In this document: piece by piece, positions 33,645 to 44,879 of the stretch
Layout: each line of letters begins with the position of its first letter
Numbering within the stretch: position 1 is the stretch's first letter
Source of the DNA: Conchocele bisecta
Taxonomy: Eukaryota; Mollusca; Bivalvia; Lucinida; Thyasiridae
NCBI GenBank assembly: GCA_029237695.1
Contig: CM055265.1
Location: 218,105,679 to 218,169,678, forward strand
DNA length: 64,000 bases
Reading direction: 5' to 3'
Notes under the pieces: model-generated
Database searches by the model: none
What the model was told of the DNA's origin: nothing
The model's input: only the letters and a program-made list of their open reading frames with translations
Translations under genes and position numbers: made by a program

Positions 33645-33702
33645 AAGTTAACATAAAACAACAGCAGACGACAACTCATGTTTCCCGCATTCTTCGGGTT
33701 AA
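33645..33702. repeat. F right-end fragment
   Basis: AAACAACAGCAGACGACAAC and TTCCCGCATTCTTCGGGTTA. Confidence 0.55.
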
Positions 33703-33898
33703 ATACATGACTGCCATGTATATAATGGTTTTGGCAAATGATTCCTTTATTTGTGACAATTGGAGATGTAATCAGAACAGGTTCTATATGGCTTGTTTGT
33801 GAATGACTTTGATATAAGATATCAATACTGATACAGCAAAATATGGATTACTGAAATACTGGATTAATACTTTGTGGTCCCAACTGTTGTTACTTTAA

Positions 33899-34096
33899 CC
33901 CTTAGACTGCTGAGCACGGAAATTGTTGTCTGCTGTTGCCTTATAATTTGCCTTCTTTCTCAATAGAAGATGGTTTGACAGCACTTTAGAATCATTTCCA
34001 ACGGAAATGATTCTAAAATGCTGTCAAACCATGTTTTTGATGAGAAAAATCCAAAATAAACAGCAGACAACAAAATTTAATTCAGCAGTGTAAGGG
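33899..34096. mobile_element. F element
   Basis: TTAA at 33895-33898, CCCTTAGACTGCTGAGC, core TTTGACAGCACTTTAGAATC with its complement, and AATTCAGCAGTGTAAGGG; right TTAA mutated to TTCA. Confidence 0.8.
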
Positions 34097-34159
34097 TTCA
34101 GAGTGGTTTGCTGATATTTTCAAACGATTAAGTATACATCTAATTGTATTGCTGCCTGC

Positions 34160-35190
34160 CTGTTCCACGTTTTTGTGCCGACAAACTTTTGACTATTAAA
34201 CACATTAAATCTAAAAGATATTTAAATGTAAGTAGTTTTTCATCAATAACAAAAAAGTCACCCTCCCCATTTTTTATACGGGACGTATTATGTATTCATC
34301 TTGTACGGGCGGCGGGCGGGCGATCACAGCTTGTCCACGCAATAACTAAGAGTTCTACTTGACGGATTGTATACAAATTTGGTATACATGTTTATCACGG
34401 CAAGGCGAAGAAGCCTATTGATTTTGATGTCTTATCTCCCCTTGGCGGCCATTTTTAATTTTGACACTGTATCCTTGTCCACGCTATAACTCAAGTTCGA
34501 CTTCACCGATCGAAACCAAATTCGGTATACATGTTTATCATGGCAAGACAAAGAAGCCTATTGATTTTGATGACTTATCTCCCCTTGGCAGCCATTTTTA
34601 ATTTTCGCACTCCGTATCCTTGTCCACGCAATAACTCAAGTTCTATTTGACCGATCTTAACCAAATTCTGTTTATCACGTCAAGATGAGTTATCTCCCCT
34701 TGTTGACTGGCCTAGCCTCTACGGGCGTATATTGTGACCTTCGGCACTCTTGTTTTTATTTGATGAAATTCCATCAAATATTGCCAAAAAATGATTTTCC
34801 TATTGGAATTTAACATGGGGGCTAAAAATAGATTTTTTTTAAATACATTTTTATTTGTGGAACGATTTTCAAAATCTAACTTTGTTTTCTTAGTTACATC
34901 ATTTCCAATCTATCTAGCCAGGTTTCGGAGTCGATTTCCAAATTTTTTCGTTTTTTAACTCGTCCCCCACTGCTTCCTACTCTTTTTCCCCCTTGTTAAA
35001 TTCCCATAGGAAAATTGTTTTTTTTTGCTATAAAATCAATATTTGAATGAATTGGGGAGGGTGACTTTTTTGTTATTGATGAAAAAGTACTTATTTTATA
35101 TATATAGTAGTATATATTTTAGATTTATTGTGTTTAATAGTCAAAAATTTGTCGGCAGAAAAACGTGGAACAGACAGTACATGTAGGGGT
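34160..35190. mobile_element. foldback element with a different satellite
   Basis: Arms TGCCGACAAACTTTTGACTA ... GTCACCCTCCCC and their complement near 35050-35160 match the arms at 21825-22985. The interior holds ~125-bp units (CTTGTCCACGCAATAACTCA; TTATCTCCCCTTGGCAGCC), about three copies, with a GGGCGGCGGGCGGGCG head and GGGCGTATATTGTGACC tail. Confidence 0.7.
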
Positions 35191-35965
35191 CATACCAATT
35201 ATCCGGACAATCAGTTTATCGGAAAAATGAAAATACCTGTTAATTAAGAGCATTCGTTTGATCAGAACTTACATCAAATACATCTAAGTCACGCAGGTGC
35301 TTGCTGTTTCCATGCCAGTGCGAAGAATATATTGCCAAGGTAAACATTTTAGTAATATTTGCTGAAAATATTCCTCAACTCTGTCCACAAGTTGTTTACA
35401 ATGTCAAAAGTCTCGCGGGGGCTTGTAATCGAATGCGCCCATTACGTCATTTCTGAGTTGTTCTATAAATAAAATAAATTCTATAAATACAAATGTACGT
35501 TGTTTTCCAAGAAGCGAATGGTGATTATTTTTTCTGCAGGACTACACAACGCTGTTTACACTGGTTTACAAGCGATAAAATTAAGATTTCATATTGAGAA
35601 TACAAGTTATAAGACGAGTATATGTTTGTCCGGATAACTGATTGTCGATGTTAATTTTGGGGCAATCTTACTACTGATCATCTGACCCGATTTTAAGCGA
35701 GAAAGATGGCACAGTTTGCTAAATAGTTTACATGCGTTGAGAAAGCAAGAACCGACGATTGTTCTGTGAAAAGTTTATGCCCGTAGCTGCTATTTTAAGA
35801 AAAATATTGTTAAAAAACTGCCATTTTTGTCCGATAATCTGGAGGATCCCTGCAGGGTACCTCATTATCTGTTTCAGGTAAACTTAGGCCCAGCCAACCT
35901 TTTACAGTTAAAAGAAATGGCTCGACTGACCTCACTGATACAATTGGTTTATTAGTATAAATTAA

Positions 35966-36194
35966 CCCTTAGACCGCTACTCACAACAATTGTTGTCTGT
36001 TGTTGTTTTTATATCTTGCCCTATGTCTCAATAAAACATGGTTTGACAGCACTCCAATGGAAATGATTCTGAAGTGCTGTCAAAGCATGTTGTAAATTAT
36101 CCTAAAGTGCTGTCAAAGCATGTTTTTGATGATAAAAATGGAAAATAGAAAATAAACAGCAGACGACAATAAAAATAAGATAGCGGTCTGAGGG
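35966..36194. mobile_element. F element, very like the 761-974 copy
   Basis: TTAA at 35962-35965 and 36195-36198. CCCTTAGACCGCTACTCACA to AAGATAGCGGTCTGAGGG; two CTGTCAAAGCATG segments in the core. Confidence 0.85.
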
Positions 36195-36429
36195 TTAATG
36201 TCCATATACCTGTTACTGTTGCATGTGAAGTCGTTTGCTGTAGTTTCGGTATATTGATAACATAAACAAGCATTTCTTTTTGCCATCTATCAACATTTGT
36301 ACTTGTGCTTTTTTTTGAAACCACCCATCTGCTATGGTTAGATTCAGCCAAGTGGTAGGTAACCCGAGATGTGGCCTAATGCAGAGCTGATTCTACATAT
36401 ATGTCTGCAGTAATTGCTGTACTTGTGTT

Positions 36430-36500
36430 AACCCTTACACTAATGAATTACATTTTCTTGTCTGCTGTTTGTGTCCTATTTTCCATTTTTCTCATAAAAT
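36430..36500. repeat. F left-end fragment
   Basis: TTAACCCTTACACTAATGAA and TTGTCTGCTGTTTGTGTCCT, then breaks off. Confidence 0.55.
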
Positions 36501-36770
36501 TTCCATTATTTTGAGTGTATATACTGATCAAGGGATGTACTTTTTGCAAAACACTTCTTGTCGACTGTGACATAATTGAGGTCAAGGTGAAAGGGAATTG
36601 TGTCAAGTACATGTACTGTGCACTCGCAGTTTCCTGGGTTTTGTTAATTTTGAGGAAGATGTTTGCATAAGCTGTGCTGGCTTAATCGCTTAGTGGGACC
36701 TGTGCTACCCGTATTTATCTGAGTCAATGGCATTATTGGTTCTGGATATTTTGAAAAAGTTGCCGTTTAA

Positions 36771-37241
36771 CCCTTCACCATAGGCCTGTATTGTGTGCGG
36801 TATTGGCAAAAAGTGTAGATCGAGATGAGCCGGCTCCCGTCTCATCAGGATCTGCACTTTTTACAAGTAATTTTCATACTTTTAAGAACAAAAACAATTA
36901 TTTTCATAAATGGACTACCGGTAGTCTGAAAATCATTATGTGACCATTGGATTGGTTGCAAAATTAACTATTTGCATTCTGGGTAATTTGTGGGCTATAA
37001 ATAGTTCGAAACTAGCGGACAAAAATTCATCATATTTTCTTGTATTTCTCACCGCAAGTATCATGAATATGTCTTGGAATTTCATTAGAATTGAGTCCTG
37101 AGGACTCGATTCTAATGAAATTTCAAGACATATTTACTGAGAGAAATAAACATATACTAATTCGTTCGGCGGATATTTTCACCGCTAGCATGCAAAGAGT
37201 TAACTATCAAAATCCATTCCAGTTACTTACGGGTGAAAGGG
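36771..37241. mobile_element. B element (inverted) with a nested TTAA element
   Basis: TTAA at 36767-36770 and 37242-37245. The B order is reversed (GGCCTGTATTG, then GATGAGCCGGCTCCCGTCTC, ..., CATTCCAGTTACTTACGGGT + GAAAGGG). It is split at an internal TTAA. Confidence 0.85.
36968..37199. mobile_element. nested TTAA element, CTATTTGCAT ends
   Basis: TTAA at 36964-36967 and 37200-37203. Ends CTATTTGCATTC and GCATGCAAAGAG are inverted (CT(A/C)TTTGCAT). The centre palindrome is GAATTGAGTCCTGAGGACTC. A third TTAA-targeting family distinct from B and F. Confidence 0.75.
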
Positions 37242-37604
37242 TTAACTGAGTGTATGAAGTGGAAATTGGTCAAAAGTTGGAATTATCTTTAATGAGATTT
37301 TATCTCTAATCTTCTTGTAAGTAATATCATACTTGACCAGGCACCAATGTTGAAAACGTTTCTATGCTGATCTATAAACAAGTGTTTTGATGTGTCTGAC
37401 ATGCAATCAGAGTGCTGAAATTATTAGTATTCACTTTTGTGTTATCCCATTCCTTTCTGTATTTGCTGGCGTAAATATATATATGATTATACATGTTATT
37501 TCCAGTTTGAACATTTTTGTAGCAATCATAGAAAGTCCGCATTCTGTCCATAGATAACGTCATCTGTGGTCATTTTCAAGCATAAAACTTTACCTGATAA
37601 ATAG

Positions 37605-37738
37605 AATATCAGGCTACTGTCTTTTGATATCAGGCTCGGCTCGGAAACGATAGGAATTCCTCTGCAAGCCTCGGAATTCATACCCATTTCCTAGCCTTGC
37701 CTAATAAACTTGATATCAAAAGACACTAGCCTGCTATT
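37605..37738. mobile_element. O hairpin
   Basis: CAGGCTACTGTCTTTTGATA and TATCAAAAGACACTAGCCTG are near-perfect ends; the loop carries GGAATTCCTCTGCAAGCC. Degraded copies lie near 24968, 46693, 49875, 58995 and 62600. Confidence 0.8.
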
Positions 37739-38436
37739 ATGTCTGTACTTTCAAAGGGAAATAAGGAAACTGGAAAAACAGTTTGTAAAACGTGCGTAGT
37801 ATGTACGCCTATTCTGAATGAGATTTGCAAATTATGTTACATGTTTTACAGTTTCTGTACATTTGATTGATTTTGATTTGTTAGAACATTGACAAAATAA
37901 AAATAGGTAAAGAAGTAGTCAACACTACTGCATCCCGAGTGGAACTCCGCAAATGAACTGACAAACTCTGGTATTATAAAATTCATTAATTAATTCGGCT
38001 TATATTTAGGGGTGGGACTTGGCTCGAACACCTTCCATACCCGGTGGTATTATAAAAATACATGCGTACATATACCTATATAGTTATAATATAATAATAC
38101 ATGTAGTTTATTGCCAATTAACTTCATTCACACCATTTACAATTGATCTGAGTAACATGTATCATTAGTTGGATTGGATATTGCTGTAAAACATTCTATA
38201 TTCATACACCTTTGTATGTCCCCTATTGTGCAGTATTGATGTTGGCATTATCGTGTTTAACGTGTCTTGCTTTCAATTGATTTCGCAAATTTACTCTCTT
38301 GTTTAGAAACATATCAATAATAGATTGTACTTGGCATTTTGTCTTGTATAGATGGCTTCTATCTTACCCAAGTATTCTATAACATTATTCCTGAGACCAC
38401 AATCATATTTTCCTATTGGCAATTTGACGCTGAAAG

Positions 38437-38632
38437 TTACGGAGCCCCGCAGGGGACATATCATTTTATTTTTTATTAATTCGTTCCCACGAAATAACAA
38501 TTTGTTCTTTTAATTCGAGGGAACGAATTGTTAATTTGAGGGAACAAATTGGAAAATTGAGGGAACAAATTGTTATTTCGTAGGAACGAATTAATAAAAA
38601 AAAATCCATGTCCCTTGCGGGGCTCCGTAGAA
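38437..38632. mobile_element. S element
   Basis: ACGGAGCCCCGCAGGGGACA and ATGTCCCTTGCGGGGCTCCG ends, GAAAGTT on each flank, and alternating GAGGGAACAAATTG units inside. Confidence 0.8.
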
Positions 38633-38914
38633 AGTTGACAAAATTCAGAGTTCATGCGGAATTGAATCCTCTGAGCTCTGAATATTGATTCAACTTACAA
38701 AATTATTTTTGAAATTGATGACCTAATTTCAAAATAAATTTTGACGAAAATTTTCTCAACCTGTTCAGTTATATGGTTATAAGATCACGGGGGAGTTGCA
38801 GCTATCTTGTATGCATGTTAATGAGAATTCACATCCACAGTACGTTGGTGACCTTGTGACTGACGACGTTGCTGAATGTAACAGGTAGGTTGGCAGTCGT
38901 TGTCCCACTGTAGT

Positions 38915-39332
38915 CAAGGTGCATTATCACGTGGTTACAACAACAACGTAGCCCACTCCAAAGTCGGTATTATTTTATATTTTCCTTAATATGCAACGGA
39001 TTTTGATGAAATATGGCTCAGCAAACACGTCTTCAAGAGCTGCATTTGGTGGTCCAGGGAGTTTGTCACAGACTTATTATGTCGTTTTTGCGAAGAATCG
39101 ATTTCCGTGTCGCTGAAATCAATTCTTCACAAAAACGACAGAAGTGTTGGCAAAAATGCAGAGACCACCAAATGCAGCTTAACAAGACGCGTTTGATGCG
39201 CCATATTTCATCGAAATCCGTTACGTAATAAGGACAATATAAAAGAATACGTACTTTGAATCAGATGGATTCTGGAAGTTTCAATACTTGTTGTTGTTGT
39301 TGTTAGTACCACGTGATCATACACCTTTGTAG
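38915..39332. mobile_element. R hairpin MITE
   Basis: CAAGGTGCATTATCACGTGG and CACGTGATCATACACC ends; centre GTTTTTGCGAAGAATCGATT with complement; a GTT-trinucleotide run at the right. Confidence 0.8.
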
Positions 39333-39736
39333 TGAGACCTCAGTAACATCAATATTATATGCAACTTGGTATAGCACTGTTCATCCATGTATCTATGTCA
39401 CGGAAATAATTTGACTTCCAACTTGTGAAACATGTACTCCATACATTCATTTATTTTATGTACCATGAATTTTGTTTGAGAGTAAATGTACCGTAGTCTT
39501 CACCCTGTTCGTCTGTCATAATATGCATCAGCCTATCCGAGATTTGCGTTAAAGTTTTTGGCGACCTTATGACCTAGTCAGGCTCTGGTATTACCTCCTG
39601 TATCTCTTTGATGATTTTCGCGAGTATTGATTCCGAAATTAGGTCACATTTCAGGGCTCATGTCAAATTGAATGTCTAAGGTCACGGTCAAATGACTTGG
39701 AAATTTGTGTTAAGCGTTTTGGAAAGTTGACATTAG

Positions 39737-39986
39737 ATATTTGTGGCTGTGACTGGAGAAATAGGTCTTAGGGGTTTTACAACTAATGTAGATCCTGATC
39801 AGCCTGTGCATCCGCACAATCTGATCATGATTTGCACTGTCGTCATTCTATCAATAAAATACACGTCATGCTTCTAACAAGCGATATAGATCATTATCAA
39901 GCTACAGAAGTGCGCTAGTTGATCAGGAGCTACACTGGTCACAAATCCCATAAACCCCATTTCTCCAGTCACAGCCACAAATGAGC
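39737..39986. mobile_element. G hairpin MITE, nearly complete
   Basis: TTGTGGCTGTGACTGGAGAA to CTCCAGTCACAGCCACAA. It lies 79 bp before the exon 3 acceptor. Confidence 0.85.
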
Positions 39987-40064
39987 CTGATGAGCATTTT
40001 TCCTGTGATCATTCCATGCTTGCATTGCCCCCATAACATGTGCCATGTCTGCTGTGTGTTCCAG

Positions 40065-40130
40065 GGTGACGGCCAGAGGGAGCGGGGAATCTACATCAAA
40101 TCTGTCGTACACGAGGGTGCTGCTGCCATC
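40065..40130 (+). CDS. AFDN: Afadin exon 3: middle of PDZ domain
   Basis: A 22-codon exon between GTGTTCCAG and ATC|GTAAGT, phase 0 at both ends. It reads GDGQRERGIYIKSVVHEGAA + AI, matching human afadin GAGQDKLGIYVKSVVKGGAA at PDZ strands B-C and the first helix. It follows exon 2 exactly at the KG junction. An A MITE starts about 72 bp after its donor and a G MITE ends 78 bp before its acceptor. Confidence 0.95.
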
Positions 40131-40202
40131 GTAAGTCGATTTTATTATGCCATTATTCCATGTACCGGTAATAGATAAACCTGGCCGCTAAAGCGAACAC
40201 CC

Positions 40203-40444
40203 TTGGGCCCGTTTCACTAAACTTTGTACGACTAAAATGTTTGTAAGTGCAAATTTAGGATCGTCTAGAAATTTCAATTGATGGATTTACATTTATTGAG
40301 CATAGGCTGCATGCAGCCTATGCTCAATAAATATAAATCCATTAATTGTTTATAAGAAAATATTGTTAATGTGAAATTTACAGTCTATCATAAGTTTGCA
40401 CTTACAAACACTTTAGTCGTACAAGTTTTGTGAAACGCCCCCCT
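40203..40444. mobile_element. A hairpin MITE
   Basis: GGGCCCGTTTCACTAAACTT to GTTTTGTGAAACGCCCCCC, with ATTGAGCATAGGCTGCATGC core. Confidence 0.85.
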
Positions 40445-40549
40445 GGTGTATATAATGCATTTGCCACTTCATTTTGGAACACAGGATAAGTTTTACATAT
40501 CAAAGAAGGGTCTAGAGTAGGAAGTCTGCTCATATTGAGCTATTTATCC

Positions 40550-40985
40550 ATGTTAATTTTCAGACTAGTTTATTAACCCGAAAAAAGAAAAGACTTGGTT
40601 TACTAAAAATAAATATCAGAAACTGTCATCAATATTGATGATCCTGTGGAGACTGTCATCTGGATCTACAGTGTTTGCACAATTTGGGATAGACGTCCTG
40701 GTTTGTAATATTGACAGGGTTAATATGTATATGGGAAGACTTTGAATTTTCTAGTCATTTCAACATATTTCGTTAAATTCATATTCCATTATGAAGTATT
40801 GATTATATTTTTCAGATTTAACCCATTACAAGTATATGAGAAAAAAATATCCTAATTTCTTCTTGAACGTATAATGTTGTTATCACACATTTGAACTGTC
40901 TCAATGAAAACTGTCTCAATTTTAAGTATAATATACTTTTATAGAGAAATAAACAATTATATACTTAGATTTAAATGGGTTTATT
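40550..40985. repeat. diverged B-like and CCCATT-type repeats
   Basis: TTTTCAGACTAGTTTATTAA, CATCTGGATCTACAGTGTTT and a final GACAGGGTTAA mark a decayed B relative (to about 40725). 40817-40985 (TTAACCCATTACAAG ... TTGAACTGTCTC) resembles the hairpin at 16680. Confidence 0.5.
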
Positions 40986-41169
40986 TTACTGCTTGTAAAT
41001 GGTATATAAAGGTCTGTTATGTGCTGTTGGCTATCGTAAGCTTGAGTTTCCCATGATACCAATTGTACGTGACTTCCTGTCTTTTCGTTACCCAATAAAT
41101 ACCCAACAAATTGTGAATTTACATGTTCTCACATATCTTTAGGAATGATTCAATAAAGAGTAACCACAC

Positions 41170-41523
41170 AAGCTCCAGATAAGCTTTGTGTCTAAAGCGT
41201 ACTAATAATACCCCCCTGATTTCAAAATCATTGCGTATTTTACTTTTACAAATGGATTATTGATTTTCTCAATTACTAAATAGGGAACAAATGATAAAAA
41301 AATGTATCAAATTTAAACATTCACTTATTTGAGCTGCAAAAAGCAAACAGCGTTTGCTTTTTGCAGCTCAACTAAGTTAATTTTCAAATTTATTACAGTA
41401 TTTTCACTACTCAATTTGAAAAGCAATGTGTTTTTTCGCATTGCTGTGCGTACATGTATGTTGTACTCCCACTTTTAAATAATTGCGTAAAATACGCTAA
41501 TACACACCTTATCTGGAGCGCTG
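41170..41523. mobile_element. C hairpin MITE
   Basis: AAGCTCCAGATAAGCTTTGT to ACCTTATCTGGAGCGCTG; centre AGCAAACAGCGTTTGCTTTT. No clean duplication. Confidence 0.8.
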
Positions 41524-41924
41524 ACGACAGAGGGTGTATATTACATGCCCTACCCACGCTAGCTATATAGCCGTTTTACGTGACATGCCATTGATTAAGC
41601 CGGTTATCAAGATTTGTGACAAAGATTGATTTTCTATAACCATGTGGGAAATGTGAAATATGTGTTTCAAATTGATTATGCAATTAAACCCGCTGCACGC
41701 ATTTACTGTAATATGTGCAGAGCAAAAAATCACTGTTGGCCTTCGTTATTGTGGACTTGGCTAGATGTAAGATCTGCGTTACGCGTGGCAGTTGAATTGC
41801 GTTATTGTCCCACCTGAAGTTTATGTAGATTAAACGGTGCAGTAATGACTCATAACTTTGGATTGATGTTTTAATTGCTCTTATGCATTATAACTGCCTG
41901 TCTGGTATGTTTTACCGTTTAGTT

Positions 41925-42050
41925 TTGCGACCAGTGTAGGCACAGATCAGTCTGCGGACTGATCTGAGACTACACTGTTCGCTGGTTATATTTTCATACT
42001 ATTGTTCTATGAAATACAGTGTAGATCCTGATATGTTGACTAAATGGTAT
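41925..42050. repeat. G-related palindrome
   Basis: GCGACCAGTGTAGGCACAGA, CAGTCTGCGGACTGATCTG and ACTACACTGTTCGC; a shortened G hairpin. Confidence 0.5.
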
Positions 42051-42427
42051 CTGGCTGTGCTGGTGTAGGAGTTTTCCATACCTGTGTCCGGCCATTAATC
42101 CACAAGCCCCTGTCATATAACCAGTTGAGCATGAATTTAAGGTGCTATGTGGAGGAAGCATAATTATCGGGTTTGTTAATATGGGAATTATTTCACACTG
42201 GATTCATGGTGTTGGTTTATGGATTTCTGTATACTGTGAGTTAATTCATGGTCATAATTAAGTTGTGGAGACAGGTAGGACGTTTGTTTGACATAGCAGA
42301 CACAGTGGATAGCAAGGATTTATTTAGAAAAGTTGGGAATTGCCGGTACTCACATTGAAGTAGTGGAGGAATATAGTGTGTAAAAGTTGCTGTTGACAAT
42401 GGGTGCTGGATTATTATTCCCACGCCG

Positions 42428-42705
42428 ATAGGCAAGAGGGGATATAGCGATAGTCCATGTACGTACGTATGTACGTGCGTACTGTAGTAACACCTTTCAA
42501 TTTTCAATAACTCATGAACCGCTTCACTGATTTTGATAATATTTTGCCACACTGTGCGTCTAGGGATGGTGCTTTGTTTTGCATATGACCCACTTGTTTG
42601 TAAGGCAAAAATGTTAAAAGCTTTTTTTTCTTTCTTTTTTTTGTATTATCAAGGCTGCCAGTGAGGGGATTAGCTTAGTGATAACGATGCCCTTGTTAGT
42701 CTTCG
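42428..42705. mobile_element. short satellite-type cassette
   Basis: GGCAAGAGGGGATATAGCGA, TAGTCCATGTACGTACGTAT, then ACCTTTCAATTTTCAATAAC and a tail GATTAGCTTAGTGATAACG. Its head matches 2230-2300. The minus-strand ORF at 42241-42552 is not supported. Confidence 0.5.
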
Positions 42706-42933
42706 ATCAATGATGTATGCACTCTTGGGCTAATATTATGTGTGATTTTTCATGAAAAATATTTACAGAAAATGTGATATTTTCTGTGAATGATGTCGAG
42801 AGTTGACGAAGTTTCCATAGCAATTCCGCATAAAACGTTTTGACGTCATTTACGGATTGTACATTTTGTAAAGAGTTTTCATGAGATATCACTCATCTTT
42901 TTCTGTACAAAATCACATGGCTTGTCTCATATG
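42706..42933. mobile_element. P element, 44 bp before exon 4
   Basis: GTACAAAATCACATGGCTTG + TCTCATATG ends on the right; GATATCACTCATC and TTTACAGAAAATGTGATATT inside. Terminal sequence matches 56017 and 56395. Confidence 0.65.
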
Positions 42934-42977
42934 TTTTGGTTGAGCCATTAATGTGATGTATTCTGTGTGTTTGCCAG

Positions 42978-43051
42978 GACGGTCGTCTGCAGGCTGGAGA
43001 CCAGCTTCTAGAGGTGGATGGCAAAAGTCTTGTTGGCCTGACACAGGAAAA
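42978..43051 (+). CDS. AFDN: Afadin exon 4: PDZ domain core
   Basis: Acceptor TTTGCCAG, donor AAA|GTAAGT; 74 nt, starting in phase 0 and ending two bases into a codon. It reads DGRLQAGDQLLEVDGKSLVG + LTQE, with the PDZ hallmark GR(L)xxGDxLLxVDGxSLVGL, as in human DGRLAAGDQLLSVDGRSLVG. The split lysine codon (AA|G) is completed by exon 5. Confidence 0.97.
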
Positions 43052-43118
43052 GTAAGTACCGAATATACATGTACTAGTATACCGTATGTATCGGGAGATA
43101 AGGGGGGGTGGGGGGGAG

Positions 43119-43966
43119 TGCTGTCTGCTGATGTTTTATATTTTCTTCTGTGTCAATAAAAACATAGATTGACAGCACTTTAGAATCATTAGGGCCCTGC
43201 TGAGAATCGCCGGTGTCCGGGCTAACATTGGGGGTTTAGGGGCTAGGGGGAGGAGCCTAAGACAATAGAAATAGAATACAATAGATTTATTCCATTAGCC
43301 CCTCAACCTATTGTAGTTTAGGGTCTATTCCTTTGATCTTTTAAAGAACAAATAGCCCATAAATCCAAAATTTTAGTACGTCCGTCCGTCTGTCCGTCCG
43401 TTTACTTTTTGAAAGTTTTTGTAAGAGTTTCTCAAATCACCTATAATTTCTGTTTGCTTCAGCTAATATCTTCATATTGCACACATGCATTACTTAGTAA
43501 CAATCCATCATTCCAAATTAATACAATTACCCTCGCTACTGATCATACATCCGTCCATCTGTCTGTTTATTTATTTGAAAGTTTTTATAAGAGTTTCTCA
43601 AATCACACATGCTTTACTTAGTAACTATACATCCTTACACGTTAATATAATTTCAGTTTCTCAAATCACACATGCTTTACTTAGTAACTATACATCCTTA
43701 CACGTTAATACAATTTCAGTTTCTCAAATCACACTGCTTTATTAGTAACTACATCCTTACACTTAATACAATTTCAGTTTCTCAAATCACACATGCTTTA
43801 CTTAGTAACTATACATCCTTATACGTTAATACAATTTCAGTTTCTCAAATAGTGGCCCTAAGTGCGTTGACAGGCCACATTTTCTAGTTTCCATTGATTC
43901 TAATGTGCTGTCAAATCATGCTTTTGATGGAAAAAGTAGAAAATAAAAAAATCAGCATAGTAAGGG
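43119..43966. mobile_element. F element split by a satellite cassette
   Basis: Left half TGTCTGCTGATGTTTTATAT to ACAGCACTTTAGAATCAT; right half from 43889, TTCCATTGATTCTAATGTGC to AATCAGCATAGTAAGGG + TTAA (43967-43970). Confidence 0.8.
43189..43888. mobile_element. DINE-like cassette with ~63-bp units
   Basis: Head GGGCCCTGCTGAGAATCGCC, a CCGT run near 43380, about four tandem units (marker TCAAATCACACATGCTTTAC + TTAGTAACTATACATCC) and the tail GTTGACAGGCCACATTTTCT + AGT. The CTAGT end and T/T insertion match the cassette at 11682-12358. Confidence 0.6.
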
Positions 43967-43994
43967 TTAATTAGAAACAGTGTGCATGCATCAC

Positions 43995-44135
43995 AGGCGG
44001 AATTCTGAAACAATATGCCCATTAAAAAAATTACATTACATTACCACAGTATGTTATGACAAAAGGTGGGTGGTGTAATGGGAGTTTTATGGGCATTCGT
44101 TTTAATGAATGGCCAGGAACGTTCACCTGTGGTTG
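43995..44135. mobile_element. J hairpin, diverged
   Basis: CACAGGCGGAATTCTGAAAC and GAACGTTCACCTGTG ends; ATTACATTACCACAG and GGTGGTGTAATGGGAG inside. Confidence 0.6.
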
Positions 44136-44261
44136 TGATGTACATTAAACAATCATTAAAGCAACCACATAATTGTAGGAAAAATATATATTGAAGTTTA
44201 TATTATGGATACTTATTTTTATATTTTGAATTTAATTTAGGGTGGTATATGAATTTCTTAA

Positions 44262-44788
44262 CCCTTTTAACAACACAGGCCTGTACAGTGGTATTGGCAA
44301 ACAATGTAGATCCAGATGAGCCGGCTCGTGACGAGCCGTCTCATCGGGATCTGCACTTTTTGCAAGTAATTTTCATATTTTGTGACAGTTGGATTGGTTG
44401 CAAAATTAACATATCACAGTCCATTCCAGTGGGTGGCAGGTGGGAGCACGCGATTGGTAATTTAACGATCGGGTTCATCCTTACCGGAATCCCGACTGGC
44501 ATTTTGTATGTGACAGTTGAATCTGGTTATACCCCTTCTGTGAGTATTACGATATTCGTAATCATATTTTAGGGGAAGGGGCCAAGTGACTTGGTGTGGT
44601 ATGGACCTGGCACCAGGTCAGGATATTCTAATTTCAGGGCTGAATATATTTGTTCTCGATGTAAATATTCCGTTCTGATTTTAGGATTTTCCCCCCAATG
44701 CAGCAGGTTAAAATGGGATCGAACCCGTTTGCCCGGCCTTACATGACCTTAGCTGTTGATAGGCCGTTAAACACTAATAAACAAACAA
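44262..44788 (+). mobile_element. inverted B element followed by SINE-2
   Basis: TTAA at 44258-44261, reversed B (GATGAGCCGGCTCGTGACGA + GCCGTCTCATC) to TCCATTCCAG. A SINE-2 then starts at about 44431 with TGGGTGGCAGGTGGGAGCAC and ends CCTTAGCTGTTGATAGGCCG + TTAAACACTAATAAACAAAC. The junction suggests the SINE landed in the B copy. Confidence 0.7.
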
Positions 44789-44879
44789 AAGGTTCTGCCA
44801 CACATAATTCGTCACATTTAAAGTACGATGGATAATGTTCCTCTTATATATCGCTATGAAAAATAGATTTGTTTTAACA

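Larger units (their letters stand above)
20724..40064 (+). other. AFDN: afadin intron 2 (19.3 kb), repeat-filled
   Basis: From GTCAGT to GTGTTCCAG, between two PDZ exons. Besides the listed repeats, the stretches 23860-24430, 25250-25530, 29095-29785, 31710-32826, 35190-35960, 37245-37600, 37745-38435 and 39335-39735 show no feature I can support. Confidence 0.75.
40131..42977 (+). other. AFDN: afadin intron 3
   Basis: GTAAGT to TTTGCCAG. The repeats listed fill most of it; 41525-41925 and 42050-42425 show nothing recognisable. The ORF at 41626-41817 has no visible domain. Confidence 0.75.
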
